Assembly (NCBI GenBank): GCA_902492045.1
Contig: CABUKB010000004.1
Coordinates: 1-64,000, forward strand
From: an uncultured Oscillospiraceae bacterium
Lineage (GTDB): Bacteria > Bacillota > Clostridia > Oscillospirales > Acutalibacteraceae
Length of the DNA: 64,000 nucleotides
Direction: 5' to 3'
Part shown: in pieces, positions 1 through 7,734 of the stretch
How the letters are laid out: each line of letters opens with the position of its first letter
How positions within the stretch are numbered: position 1 is the first letter of the stretch
The notes under the pieces: model-generated
What the model was told of the DNA's origin: nothing
Databases searched by the model: none
What the model saw: only the letters and a program-made list of their open reading frames with translations
Position numbers and translations under genes: made by a program

Positions 1-180
1 AGCCACCGCAAGGACAATGAAGAATTCTATGCTTCTCACAAGTTCTTCTCTTTCGCTGACTTTGCTGCTCAACTTGCCCTCCGGCAGCGTCAATACAACA
101 ATTTCCCCATCCGTCCTCTCAACTGGCGCTCTCCTAAACAGGTCTTATTCTCTTTCCCCAATTTTGTAACACATCATTGA
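1..180 (+). mobile_element. IS transposase, C-terminal fragment (cut by window edge)
   Basis: Frame 1 is open from base 1 to a TGA at 178-180, giving 59 residues that look like the end of a DDE/integrase-core transposase of the IS3/IS481 type. The fragment starts SHRKDNEEFY and has the RQRQYNNFPIRPLNW stretch typical of the last helix region of such enzymes, where the target-strand gene often reads 'ER(S)H..DNE'. The upstream part, including the DDE residues, is outside the window. I could not identify the terminal inverted repeat, so the element's right end (somewhere after 180) is undefined. The family assignment is inference from motif memory. Confidence 0.75.
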
Positions 181-329
181 CTAACCGACACACTTTGTTT
201 TCTTTCCCTGTTGTTTTTCGATCCCGAATTGGATATAATAAAAAAAGTCTGCAAAATGAATCGAAGAGGCCCGCTTTTTGTCAAGCGGCGGGTGCCGGGT
301 TCACCGCCCGCCGAGGGAAGGATGAGGAT

Positions 330-596
330 ATGTATCAGGCAAAGGTACGCTTTGAAACTGTGGTGGAGGCCAAGGCGTTCGTCGGCATCTGCAACGACAT
401 GAAATTTAAGGTGGAACTGCTTTCCGGCCCGTATATCATCGACGCGAAGTCCATCATGGGCCTGTTCAGCCTCGACTTGTCCAAGCCGATCGAACTGCGC
501 GCCCACTGTGCGGAGGACGGCGGGGAATTCGCCGAACGCATCCGGCCCTACCGTGAAGCCGCGGGCGAGGCAAAAGCATCTCCCGTCTGCCATTGA
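330..596 (+). CDS. HPr-family phosphocarrier-like protein lacking the active-site histidine
   Basis: This 88-residue protein has the HPr fold signature around the regulatory serine (IDAKSIMGLFSLDL, about residues 35-48, equivalent to the Ser46 region of HPr). The N-terminal active-site loop that normally reads GLHARPA is replaced by VVEAKAFVGICND, so there is no His15 to accept phosphate from enzyme I. Such degenerate HPr-like proteins are common in clostridia and are thought to be regulatory or orphan; a PTS phosphotransfer role is unlikely. The start is the ATG at 330 because a purine-rich AGGATGAGG site sits just upstream; longer reading frames have no ribosome site. It stands alone, followed by a strong terminator. 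Confidence 0.75.
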   Translation: MYQAKVRFETVVEAKAFVGICNDMKFKVELLSGPYIIDAKSIMGLFSLDLSKPIELRAHCAEDGGEFAERIRPYREAAGEAKASPVCH

Positions 597-617
597 ACCC
601 GATAACGCCCGATCGGA

Positions 618-652
618 AAATCCCCGCCTGAATATTATTCAGGCGGGGATTT
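618..652 (+). terminator. Rho-independent terminator after the HPr-like gene
   Basis: A 15-base perfect stem (618-632 with 638-652) built on CCCCGCCTGAA with a 5-base loop lies 22 bases after the stop of the HPr-like gene. The stem ends in TTT; the U tract is short, and the symmetric A/T ends allow function in both directions. Confidence 0.7.
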
Positions 653-710
653 GTGCGCCCGGCGGCCGGAGGGGACGATGGCTTCTCGTCTTCCGGATCC
701 GAGGGCAAAG

Positions 711-740
711 ACAAAGGGGGATGCCTTCCGGCGTCCCCCT
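711..740 (-). terminator. Terminator of the G5/3D protein gene
   Basis: Read on the minus strand, an 11-base stem (AGGGGGACGCC pairing with GGCATCCCCCT, one G-T pair) with a GGAA loop is followed by TTTG. It lies 31 bases past the stop codon of the minus-strand gene at 771-1829. Confidence 0.7.
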
Positions 741-770
741 GACCTATGGGTAACCGCGCGGAACAGAGGG

Positions 771-1829
771 TTACTCCAGCACGTAAACCACGATGTCCCG
801 CCGCCCGAAGAGGCGGCACTCCTCCACGGTATCCATAAACAGATCCGCGATGATGATGCCCTTCATGACCGAGCCGCCGGTATCGCAGGCGATACCGTAT
901 CCGTAAACGTATGTCCCGTCCGCCGAAACGATAAAGAGTTCGGAACCGTAGGGAATGATGTTGGGATTAACGGCCACATTGCCCACCTGGGGCGTGCGCC
1001 CGGTCGAGGTGGTCTGTCCCTCGGGGGAGTCATACCAGGTATAGGCCGCGGCGGAACCGGTGAGAACCTGCTTATAATTCACAGGAATGCCGTCCCCATC
1101 CAGTTCGATATCGTCGGGCAGAGGGGACATGGGCATATTGCCGCCGACCCCCACCAGCTTGATCTGATCCACAGGGGCGGTTGTCACGGTTTCCGAGACC
1201 AAGATGGTTTCGGCCACCTGGCCGTCCACCAGGCAGTCCCGGTAGACCAGAGTTTTCTCTCCCAGGCTTCCGGACTGGATGATTTTCGACTGGCCCCGGT
1301 TCAGGGAATTCGAGTATTTCACGGTGCTCTTGTATTCCACCGGTTCGGTTTCGGTATACTCCCGGTAGGCGACCCGTTCCACTACCAGGCTGTCGCCGGG
1401 GGAAACAGGATCATCCAGGCCGGCGTTGATCTGATCGTAGGAGCTCAACTTTACGCCGGCAAGATCCAGCGCATCTTGTACGGTTCCGGTGGTCATCTGC
1501 AGGATGGCCGTCATGCCGTCGGCCGTCACACTCACCGGAAACGCCCGGCTGACTTCGATCCGCTTTTCGTCTTGGCTGACTTTTATCGCATCGTGCCCGC
1601 CCAGGGCCACTCCGGCGTCTTCCAGCACGGCAACAGGGGTGCGGCTGAGAGTCATGACGACCCGGCTGGTATCGCCGTCCACCACGGTCACAGCCCGCAT
1701 ATTCACGGTGACATACGTCACCATCACTGCGCAAGCGGCAGCCAGGGCCGACACAGCCACCAGACGGCTGCGCAGGACGGTTAGGATTCTACCGCCGGCG
1801 CGGCGCAGAACGTCGCAGGTTTTTCGCAT
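771..1829 (-). CDS. G5 and 3D domain-containing cell-wall protein (YabE-like)
   Basis: 352 residues. An N-terminal membrane anchor (about residues 20-43, LVAVSALAAACAVMVTYVTV) is followed by one or two DUF348 ubiquitin-like modules (TVQDALDLAGVKLSSYDQIN), a G5 domain (about 150-230, with EYTETEPVEYKST) and a C-terminal 3D domain whose aspartates are visible in YGIACDTGG and IIIADLF. Proteins of this build (YabE, Rpf-like stationary-phase survival factors) bind or cleave peptidoglycan; the 3D domain resembles lytic transglycosylase MltA cores. The start is ATG 1829, 12 bases after GGAAAGGA; the in-frame TTG 12 bases earlier is too close to that site. A perfect-consensus promoter and a terminator show it is monocistronic. 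Confidence 0.85.
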   Translation of the reverse strand: MRKTCDVLRRAGGRILTVLRSRLVAVSALAAACAVMVTYVTVNMRAVTVVDGDTSRVVMTLSRTPVAVLEDAGVALGGHDAIKVSQDEKRIEVSRAFPVSVTADGMTAILQMTTGTVQDALDLAGVKLSSYDQINAGLDDPVSPGDSLVVERVAYREYTETEPVEYKSTVKYSNSLNRGQSKIIQSGSLGEKTLVYRDCLVDGQVAETILVSETVTTAPVDQIKLVGVGGNMPMSPLPDDIELDGDGIPVNYKQVLTGSAAAYTWYDSPEGQTTSTGRTPQVGNVAVNPNIIPYGSELFIVSADGTYVYGYGIACDTGGSVMKGIIIADLFMDTVEECRLFGRRDIVVYVLE

Positions 1830-1918
1830 GGATGTAACCAATCCTTTCCGGTTTTCTTTCGGCCGCCGTCCGAAGACGGCGGTACGACGGATTCATCCGG
1901 ATTTTGGTACCGCCTTGT

Positions 1919-1947
1919 ATTATACGCACACCATTTTGCCTTGTCAA
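1919..1947 (-). promoter_or_regulatory. Sigma-A promoter for the G5/3D protein gene
   Basis: On the minus strand a perfect TTGACA (1942-1947) and a perfect TATAAT (1919-1924) are separated by 17 bases, about 90 bases before the start codon. This is the best consensus promoter in the window. Confidence 0.85.
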
Positions 1948-2526
1948 ACTCGCTGTAACGAACCGTTTTTGGGTAAATTGCATAAACATCTGCGGGTTTT
2001 CGCCAAAAAATCACGAGATTGGACAAGGGGAATGGACCGTTGTCCGGGCTTGTCCAGTTGCGGGGGTATTTTCGGGATTTTCGACGAAATCTCCACCGTT
2101 CTCCGGATCTCCTCTTCTAGTTTGGTACAATTCGCCCCACGATATTCCAGATCCTTACAAATTTTCCAACTCAAAATGGTTTTGCATGTTTTTTCGGAAA
2201 TTTTGTGCAAGCAGACAAAAGTTACAGGATTGTAACCCCCGTTTCAAGCCCAAAACTCGATAAAAACGCCCGAAAACGCGATGGTCTGGTTCATTTTATT
2301 AGAATAATTATAAATTTGATAACATAAATATACATTTCCGCGTGAATTTCCAGTTTTGTGCTGCGGGTTCCCCTCGGACCGGACAAACGCTCCTATATAT
2401 TATATAAGGATAAATAAAGGGCCTGCCCTGTTTTCCGCAGGGCGGGCCTCCAGGGACCCCGCCCGCCGGCAGACGGAGAGTGAAAATTCTCCAAAGGGCG
2501 GAGGGGATGCGGTGGAAACAGCCCCC
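1948..2526. other. Intergenic stretch without a recognisable gene
   Basis: No convincing coding frame was found. The part at about 2295-2415 is markedly AT-rich, and a GC-rich hairpin (AGGGCCTGCCCTG pairing with CAGGGCGGGCCT, about 2417-2450) lies beside it. I assign no function. Confidence 0.5.
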
Positions 2527-2556
2527 TTGACAAGCGAGGCAAAGAAACGGTATAGT
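2527..2556 (+). promoter_or_regulatory. Sigma-A promoter of queT
   Basis: TTGACA (2527-2532), an 18-base spacer and TATAGT (2551-2556) predict transcription starting near 2563, which gives an 80-90 base structured leader before queT. Confidence 0.8.
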
Positions 2557-2570
2557 GATAGACGGCTTTT

Positions 2571-2640
2571 GCCAGGTCAGTTCGAAACCATCCTGACCCC
2601 GCGTCGCCCATAGGCATCGCGGAAATCAAAACTATGGAGG
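2571..2640 (+). promoter_or_regulatory. Candidate preQ1 riboswitch / pseudoknotted queT leader
   Basis: The leader between the promoter and queT folds into two adjacent stems: GGTCAG/CTGACC (2575-2580 with 2593-2598) and CCGCG/CGCGG (2599-2603 with 2618-2622). The loop of the second stem contains CCATAG (2608-2613), which is perfectly complementary to CTATGG (2632-2637) after an A-rich linker AAATCAAAA. That second strand overlaps the ribosome site GGAGG (2636-2640), so forming the pseudoknot would hide it. An H-type pseudoknot with an A-rich third loop covering the ribosome site in front of queT is what preQ1 riboswitches do; the class cannot be settled by eye. Confidence 0.6.
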
Positions 2641-2648
2641 CATGAAAA

Positions 2649-3197
2649 ATGCAACACACATCAACCCGCGCGGCCCTGATCCGCCTGGCGCAGGCGGGGC
2701 TGATCGCCGCGCTGTACGCCGTTTGTACCGTTCTCATCCAGCCCGCCGCGTACGGGGCGGTTCAGTTCCGGGTCTCGGAGGCCCTCACCATTTTGCCGGT
2801 CTTCACCCCTGCCGCCATTCCCGGCCTGGCGGTCGGATGCCTGGTCTCCAATCTGTTCGGCCTGATGAGCGGCGCCAACCCCGCGGGTGCATGGGACCTG
2901 CTGTTCGGAACCCTCTCCACCCTGGCCGCCGCCTGCCTGACGTATGCTCTGCGCGGTGTCCGTCTGCGTGGCCTGCCTTTTCTGGCCACCTGGCCCCCGA
3001 TCCTCCTCAATGCGGTGGTGGTAGGGGTCGAAATAACCCTCGTATATGGGGGGTTGCCCTGGTATCTGAATATGTTGGGGGTCGCGGCGGGCCAATTCGC
3101 CGCCTGCACCGTCTGTGGACTGCTGCTCTATGCCGCGCTGGAACGCACCGGTGCGGCGCGGTCTCTGTTTGGTTCCACCGGCGGCCGGACAGCATGA
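2649..3197 (+). CDS. queT: Queuosine precursor ECF transporter substrate-binding subunit QueT
   Basis: 182 residues with about five or six hydrophobic helices and the QueT-family pattern AAYGAVQFRVSEALTILP (about 33-50) and LVSNLFGLMSGANPAGAWDL (about 66-85). QueT is the membrane S-component that captures the queuosine precursor preQ1 or queuine and works with the shared ECF energy module, whose genes are not here. The start chosen is ATG 2649, 8 bases after GGAGG; the ATG at 2642 is out of frame and too close. The gene is single and sits behind a structured leader, which fits control by its own substrate. Confidence 0.88.
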   Translation: MQHTSTRAALIRLAQAGLIAALYAVCTVLIQPAAYGAVQFRVSEALTILPVFTPAAIPGLAVGCLVSNLFGLMSGANPAGAWDLLFGTLSTLAAACLTYALRGVRLRGLPFLATWPPILLNAVVVGVEITLVYGGLPWYLNMLGVAAGQFAACTVCGLLLYAALERTGAARSLFGSTGGRTA

Positions 3198-3263
3198 AAT
3201 GAATATTCCGTATTGGAATACAGAACAAAAATTATCCCATCTGTATAAATTACAACGCCAAAA

Positions 3264-3297
3264 CCGCCCGTTTCCGACAGACTGAGGAAACGGGCGG
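3264..3297 (-). terminator. Terminator between convergent queT and the acyltransferase-like gene
   Basis: A 12-base perfect stem (CCGCCCGTTTCC with its complement, 10-base loop) is followed on the minus strand by TTTTGG. It serves the minus-strand gene ending at 3339 and could also stop queT transcripts. Confidence 0.7.
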
Positions 3298-3338
3298 TAT
3301 CCGAGGAAGACCCGGCGCCTTTAACAAAAAATTCGTGG

Positions 3339-4136
3339 TCAGCCGCCAAAGGCGTGGATCAGCCGGATTACGCCGCCGCACAGCAGAAACAGGACCGGCT
3401 GATGCGCCACGTAGATCACCAAGGTGTGTTTTCCAATCCAGGCCAGCCAGGGCAGGCGGCTTCGATACATCCAGCCGGGAAACCGGCCCGCTTCAGCCCA
3501 AACCCCGGTAAAGCTGCCGGCAAGAAAACAGAAAAACCAGGGCAGCAGAGGAAAGTAATCGGCTCCAACCCCCCGGCCGATCCCCAACGGGTAGAGCCAC
3601 GGGATGCCGACCAGGTTTTCGGGGAGGGACAGGGAGAACACACCCGGTATCCCGAACCAACTGCCCGCCTCGGCCGGGATGTGCCAGGTGAGGAGCAGAA
3701 GAAGGGCGCAGACGGCGATCCCCACGGCGGGGGGAATTCTGGACAGCAGTGGCCGCAGCGCGGCGAACAGCAGAATTGAAACCGCGAGAAACTGCAGAAT
3801 GCCGAACCAGATCATTTCGTCCCGCATGAACAGGTAAAGAAACAGGGATATCCCTGCGGCGATCCCCGCCAGGATCAGGCCCCGGCGAAGGTTGCTGTGG
3901 GACAGATGACAGGAAATCCCGCAAATATAGATAAACAGTCCCGCGAAAAACGGCTGTACCGGCTGAAAGAATGTGAATAAGTCCCGGCCAAAAGGGATGT
4001 TGTAAATCCAGCCGAGCATATAAAATCCATGGAAAAACACCATGAGAATCAAATCGAACCCACGGATTTCATCGAGAAAATGAATCCGGCGCCGAAGAAC
4101 TGGGGCGTCATCCAAGAGAGGAATCCTCCTTTTCAT
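3339..4136 (-). CDS. DUF1624 / heparan-alpha-glucosaminide N-acetyltransferase-like membrane protein
   Basis: 265 residues with seven or eight predicted membrane helices. The N-terminal RIHFLDEIRGFDLILMVFFH stretch (about 17-36) is the DUF1624 signature, with the conserved Arg-Gly and the helix-1 histidine, and the C-terminus keeps WIGKHTLVIYVAHQPVL. Family members are integral membrane acyltransferase-like proteins of mostly unknown substrate. The ATG at 4136 is preferred because the protein from there starts directly at the conserved region, although its ribosome site is poor. A TATAAT lies on this strand near 4170, 30 bases before the start, with no clear -35. Confidence 0.75.
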   Translation of the reverse strand: MKRRIPLLDDAPVLRRRIHFLDEIRGFDLILMVFFHGFYMLGWIYNIPFGRDLFTFFQPVQPFFAGLFIYICGISCHLSHSNLRRGLILAGIAAGISLFLYLFMRDEMIWFGILQFLAVSILLFAALRPLLSRIPPAVGIAVCALLLLLTWHIPAEAGSWFGIPGVFSLSLPENLVGIPWLYPLGIGRGVGADYFPLLPWFFCFLAGSFTGVWAEAGRFPGWMYRSRLPWLAWIGKHTLVIYVAHQPVLFLLCGGVIRLIHAFGG

Positions 4137-4238
4137 CGGAATGGGGGACAAAATGTCCGACAAGTTTTTATTATAGCACAGGGACCGGCCTCTGGCGAGT
4201 GGAAATTCCACAATTTTGGCGAAAAGGAGAAAGGAAAA

Positions 4239-4631
4239 ATGCAGGAATTCGTTGGAAGGCAGCAACGGCAGGAATGGAAGGTGACCCAGGATATGCTCGC
4301 GGTCAAAATGGGAAGCGGGACGGCACGGGTTCTCGCGACACCGGCACTCGTCGCCTGTATGGAAAACGCCTGTATGCATCTGGTGCAGCCGGCTCTCGCG
4401 GAGGGGATCACCACGGTGGGGACCCGGGTGGAGGTCGAACATCTGGCACCCACTCCTGAGGGGGCGCGGATTGTGATTACGGCCACCCTGATCGAGACCG
4501 ATGGGCGGCGGTTTGCCTACCGGGTGGAGGCCGAGGACGGCAACGGAAAAATTGCCGAGGGGACCATGGAACGCCGGAGCGTCCGTCTCTCGTCGTTTGA
4601 GGAAAAAGCGGCGGGGCGGAACCAGCCGTAA
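4239..4631 (+). CDS. Hotdog-fold thioesterase, fluoroacetyl-CoA thioesterase-like
   Basis: 130 residues. The pattern TPALVACMENACM (about 34-46) and TVGTRVEVEHLAPTP (about 59-73) is that of the FlK-like single-domain hotdog thioesterases, which hydrolyse small acyl-CoAs as dimers in the cytoplasm. The natural substrate of clostridial members is not established. The start at ATG 4239 has a good AGGAGAAAGG site. It precedes the rplU promoter by about 40 bases and is probably transcribed separately. Confidence 0.75.
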   Translation: MQEFVGRQQRQEWKVTQDMLAVKMGSGTARVLATPALVACMENACMHLVQPALAEGITTVGTRVEVEHLAPTPEGARIVITATLIETDGRRFAYRVEAEDGNGKIAEGTMERRSVRLSSFEEKAAGRNQP

Positions 4632-4670
4632 TATGCCGGAGGAAACCGGCGGATTTTCCCCGCAAACCCG

Positions 4671-4699
4671 TTGACAGAAGGCAAAAGCTGTGGTATACT
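4671..4699 (+). promoter_or_regulatory. Sigma-A promoter of the rplU operon
   Basis: TTGACA (4671-4676), 17 bases, TATACT (4694-4699). It drives rplU-prp-rpmA after a leader of about 93 bases. Confidence 0.85.
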
Positions 4700-4705
4700 G
4701 ACGGA

Positions 4706-4798
4706 TGCCGCATGTTCCGGGCGGCAGCGTTTGCGCTGCCGGAAGTGGAGAAGTCCCGCCCGATGACAGCGAGACTGGAAGAAAAGGCAGGTTCCCGT
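4706..4798 (+). promoter_or_regulatory. Ribosomal protein L21 leader
   Basis: The untranslated leader of rplU holds a strong stem-loop: CGGCAGCG (4722-4729), loop TTTG, CGCTGCCG (4734-4741), extended by TTCC/GGAA outside. Position and shape match the L21 leader family of Firmicutes, thought to mediate autogenous control of the rplU-prp-rpmA operon. I recognise it by context and fold only. Confidence 0.55.
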
Positions 4799-5164
4799 AT
4801 GTACGCCATTATTGAAACCGGCGGCAAACAGTACAAGGTGCAGAGCGGCGACGTACTCTTCATCGAAAAACTGGACGCCTCCGAGGAGACCGCCGTGACC
4901 TTCGACAAGGTCATTGCGCTCCACAACGACAAGGAACTCAAACTCGGCGCGCCGTATATCAAGGGGGCTTCGGTGGATGCCCGCGTGCTCAAACAGGGCA
5001 AGGGCAAGAAAATCACCGTCTTCACCTATCGCCCCAAAAAGGGCAGCAGCCGCAAGATGGGCCATCGCCAGCCCTATACCAAGGTGCAGATCGAAAAGAT
5101 CCACGCGCGCGCTCCCCGTGCCGCCAAGACGGAGGCGCCCGCAGAGTCCGAAGCCGAAGCATGA
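4799..5164 (+). CDS. rplU: 50S ribosomal protein L21
   Basis: 121 residues beginning MYAIIETGGKQYKVQSGDVL, the L21 N-terminus, with the conserved KKGSSRKMGHRQPYTKVQI near residue 80. L21 binds 23S rRNA in the large subunit. It is longer than the usual ~103 residues because of an Ala/Glu-rich tail (about 105-121) typical of some clostridia. The stop overlaps the start of prp in an ATGA, implying translational coupling. Confidence 0.97.
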   Translation: MYAIIETGGKQYKVQSGDVLFIEKLDASEETAVTFDKVIALHNDKELKLGAPYIKGASVDARVLKQGKGKKITVFTYRPKKGSSRKMGHRQPYTKVQIEKIHARAPRAAKTEAPAESEAEA

Positions 5165-5478
5165 TCCGCGCCCGGTTCCTTGAACGGGGCGGTACCCTGT
5201 GCGGGTTCCGGATCACAGGGCACGCGGGGATGGCCGCGTCGGGGCGGGATATCCTCTGCGCCGCGGTGTCTTCGTCCGCGATCCTGGCAGCGAACACGCT
5301 GACCGAAGCGCTCGGTGTTCGGGCGCTGGCCCGCGAGACCGACGGCTATCTCTATATCTGGGTCGTTCGGAAAGACCGGGAACGCAGCCGGGCGGTGATG
5401 GACGCGCTTCGCGTCCATCTGACCGGATTACACGAGATTTATCCCACTTATCTACAGGTAGAGACGACGGAGGTGTAA
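5161..5478 (+). CDS. prp: Ribosomal-processing cysteine protease Prp
   Basis: 105 residues. The Prp catalytic pair is visible as His21 in TGHAGMA and Cys33 in DILCAAVS. Prp removes the N-terminal extension of ribosomal protein L27 in Firmicutes. It lies between rplU and rpmA as expected, its ATG overlapping the rplU stop and its stop 4 bases before rpmA, so protease and substrate are made from one message. Confidence 0.93.
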   Translation: MIRARFLERGGTLCGFRITGHAGMAASGRDILCAAVSSSAILAANTLTEALGVRALARETDGYLYIWVVRKDRERSRAVMDALRVHLTGLHEIYPTYLQVETTEV

Positions 5479-5482
5479 CGAT

Positions 5483-5767
<285 letters not shown>

Positions 5768-5775
5768 TTTTCAAC

Positions 5776-5824
5776 AAAACCCGTCCCGTCGTGCGGCGCG
5801 CCGTGCGGCAGGGCGGGTTTTTTG
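5776..5824 (+). terminator. Terminator of rplU-prp-rpmA
   Basis: AACCCGTCCC pairs with GGGCGGGTT around a GC-rich loop and is followed by TTTTTTG, 10 bases past the rpmA stop. Confidence 0.8.
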
Positions 5825-5950
5825 CTTAGAGAGGCATCCGCCGGGACGGAAGTAGCGTCCATATTTTGCGGAAAACCGTATATACTACAACGGCCGGCCC
5901 TGTTTTTCCAAAGGGACACAGCGGGCGCCGGCGAAAGGATGTGCACGGGC

Positions 5951-7219
5951 ATGTTTATTGATAAGGCGGTGATAACCGTGAAGGCCGGCAGCGGCGGCAA
6001 CGGAGCGGTGAGCTTCCGGCGGGAAAAATACGTCGCGGCGGGCGGGCCGGACGGCGGCGACGGGGGCAGCGGCGGCGATGTGATGTTTGTGGCCGACGAC
6101 GGCCTGAACACCCTGTCGGATTTCCGGTATAAGCGCCGATATGCCGCCGGGCCGGGGCAAAACGGCGGGGCGAACCGATGCTTCGGCAAGGACGGCGCCG
6201 ACTGCATCATCCGGGTGCCGCGGGGCACCCTGCTTTACGACAACGGTACCGGCCGCCTGATCGCCGATGTGTCGTCGGATACCCCTTTTGTTGCGGCCAA
6301 GGGCGGCCGGGGAGGATGGGGAAACGCCCATTTTGCCACGCCGACGAGGCAGGCTCCCCGCTTTTCCAAGCCGGGTGTCCCCGGAGAGGCGCGGGAACTC
6401 CGCCTGGAACTCAAACTTCTGGCCGACGTGGGATTGGTGGGATTTCCAAATGTGGGAAAATCCACGCTGGTGTCGGTTGTCAGCGAAGCCAAGCCCCAAA
6501 TCGCCAATTATCCCTTTACCACGCTGACCCCGGTGCTGGGCGTGGTGCGGGTCGGACCGGAGACCTCCTTTGTCATGGCGGATATTCCCGGTGTGATCGA
6601 GGGGGCGAGCGAGGGGGTCGGCCTGGGCCACGACTTCCTGCGACATGTCGAGCGCTGCCGTCTGCTTGTGCATGTGGTGGACGTGTCGGGTAGCGAGGGG
6701 CGGGATCCGCTTCGGGATTTCGAGGTATTGAATCGGGAGCTCGCCGCTTTTAACCCGGAATTGGCGGCCCGGCCCATGCTGGTGGCGGGCAACAAATGCG
6801 ACCTGGCTTCCGAGGAACAGCAGGAGGCCTTTGCCGCCGCTATGCGGGAAAAAGGGTATGCCTATTTCCCCATGATGGCGGCCATTGCCCACGGCACCCG
6901 GGAACTGACCGACCGATGCGCCGCGCTGCTGGCCGAACTGCCCCCCATCCGCCGTTTCGAGGCCGAACCCGAACCCGAGCCGGAACTGCCGGAAGGGACC
7001 CGGGAAGTCTCGGTCGAAAGGGAGGACGGTGTCTACCGGGTCGAAGCCGAATGGCTTGAGCGTCTGCTCCAGACCACCGACATCCGCGACACCGAGGGCC
7101 TGCAATATTTTCAGAGGGTGCTGCGCTCCGCCGGTGTCATCGACGCGTTGCTCCGCGCCGGGGTACAAGAAGGCGATACTGTGAGTATATGTGGATTCGA
7201 ATTTGACTATATGGACTAA
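5951..7219 (+). CDS. obgE: GTPase ObgE/CgtA
   Basis: 422 residues in the three-domain Obg layout: a glycine-rich Obg fold (1-157, KAGSGGNGAVSFRREKYV), a GTPase domain with P-loop GFPNVGKST (about 164-172), DIPG (about 210) and NKCD (about 281), and a C-terminal OCT domain (about 345-422, TREVSVEREDGVYRVEA). It is an essential late 50S-assembly GTPase. ATG 5951 is chosen because GAAAGG lies 12 bases upstream and MFIDKAVI is the usual N-terminus; ATG 5939 abuts that site. It may be transcribed with the mrnC gene 55 bases downstream. Confidence 0.96.
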   Translation: MFIDKAVITVKAGSGGNGAVSFRREKYVAAGGPDGGDGGSGGDVMFVADDGLNTLSDFRYKRRYAAGPGQNGGANRCFGKDGADCIIRVPRGTLLYDNGTGRLIADVSSDTPFVAAKGGRGGWGNAHFATPTRQAPRFSKPGVPGEARELRLELKLLADVGLVGFPNVGKSTLVSVVSEAKPQIANYPFTTLTPVLGVVRVGPETSFVMADIPGVIEGASEGVGLGHDFLRHVERCRLLVHVVDVSGSEGRDPLRDFEVLNRELAAFNPELAARPMLVAGNKCDLASEEQQEAFAAAMREKGYAYFPMMAAIAHGTRELTDRCAALLAELPPIRRFEAEPEPEPELPEGTREVSVEREDGVYRVEAEWLERLLQTTDIRDTEGLQYFQRVLRSAGVIDALLRAGVQEGDTVSICGFEFDYMD

Positions 7220-7274
7220 ACTGTTTGGAATATTTGTTTCAGTAATACCATATAGTATAGAATGGAGATGGCCT

Positions 7275-7667
7275 ATGGAGCCGTTTTGGAAGGGAAAAAA
7301 GGCCCCGGGGGAGATCAGTTCATTAAACCTCGCGTATATCGGGGACGGGGTGTACGAATTGATGGTCCGGGAACGGCTGGTCCGCGAAAGTGGCCGCTCC
7401 CGGGGGCTACATAAGCTGGCGGTGGAACAGGTACGGGCGGAAGCCCAGGCCATCGCGGCCGACCGGCTGCTTCCGCTCCTGAGCGAAAGGGAGGCGGCGG
7501 TCTACCGTCGGGGACGCAACGCCCATACGGCCCGCACCGACGGGGTGTATCATAAAGCCACGGGGCTGGAGGCCCTGTTCGGGTATCTCTACCTGGGCGG
7601 AGAAACGGCGCGGCTGCGGGAGCTTTTCGGCGAGGCCATGATAGCGATCGAGGAGGCTGCCGGATAG
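7275..7667 (+). CDS. mrnC: Ribonuclease Mini-III
   Basis: 130 residues consisting only of an RNase III catalytic domain without a dsRNA-binding domain. NLAYIGDGVYELMVRERLV (about 18-36, catalytic Asp24) and GLEALFGYLYL (about 96-106, catalytic Glu98) are the two signature halves, with RGRNAH between them. Mini-III dimers mature the ends of 23S rRNA in Firmicutes. The ATG at 7275 follows a GGAG site by 8 bases. Its place behind obgE links it to ribosome assembly. Confidence 0.92.
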   Translation: MEPFWKGKKAPGEISSLNLAYIGDGVYELMVRERLVRESGRSRGLHKLAVEQVRAEAQAIAADRLLPLLSEREAAVYRRGRNAHTARTDGVYHKATGLEALFGYLYLGGETARLRELFGEAMIAIEEAAG

Positions 7668-7734
7668 GCCGTGCGATTTTCCACGGACGGTTTGGAAGCG
7701 GACATGCCGTGGAAAGGAAAGGACGGCCAACGTC

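Noticed and set aside
2417..2450. GC-rich hairpin next to AT-rich DNA, considered as a terminator or second riboswitch
   Set aside because: It lies upstream of the queT promoter and beyond any gene end, so it has no transcript to act on that I can support.
4141..4180. GGACAAAATGTCC palindrome and TATTAT/TATAAT between the DUF1624 and thioesterase genes as a regulated divergent promoter
   Set aside because: The -10 elements are plausible but no -35 box at the right spacing was found on either strand, and the palindrome has only 5-base arms.
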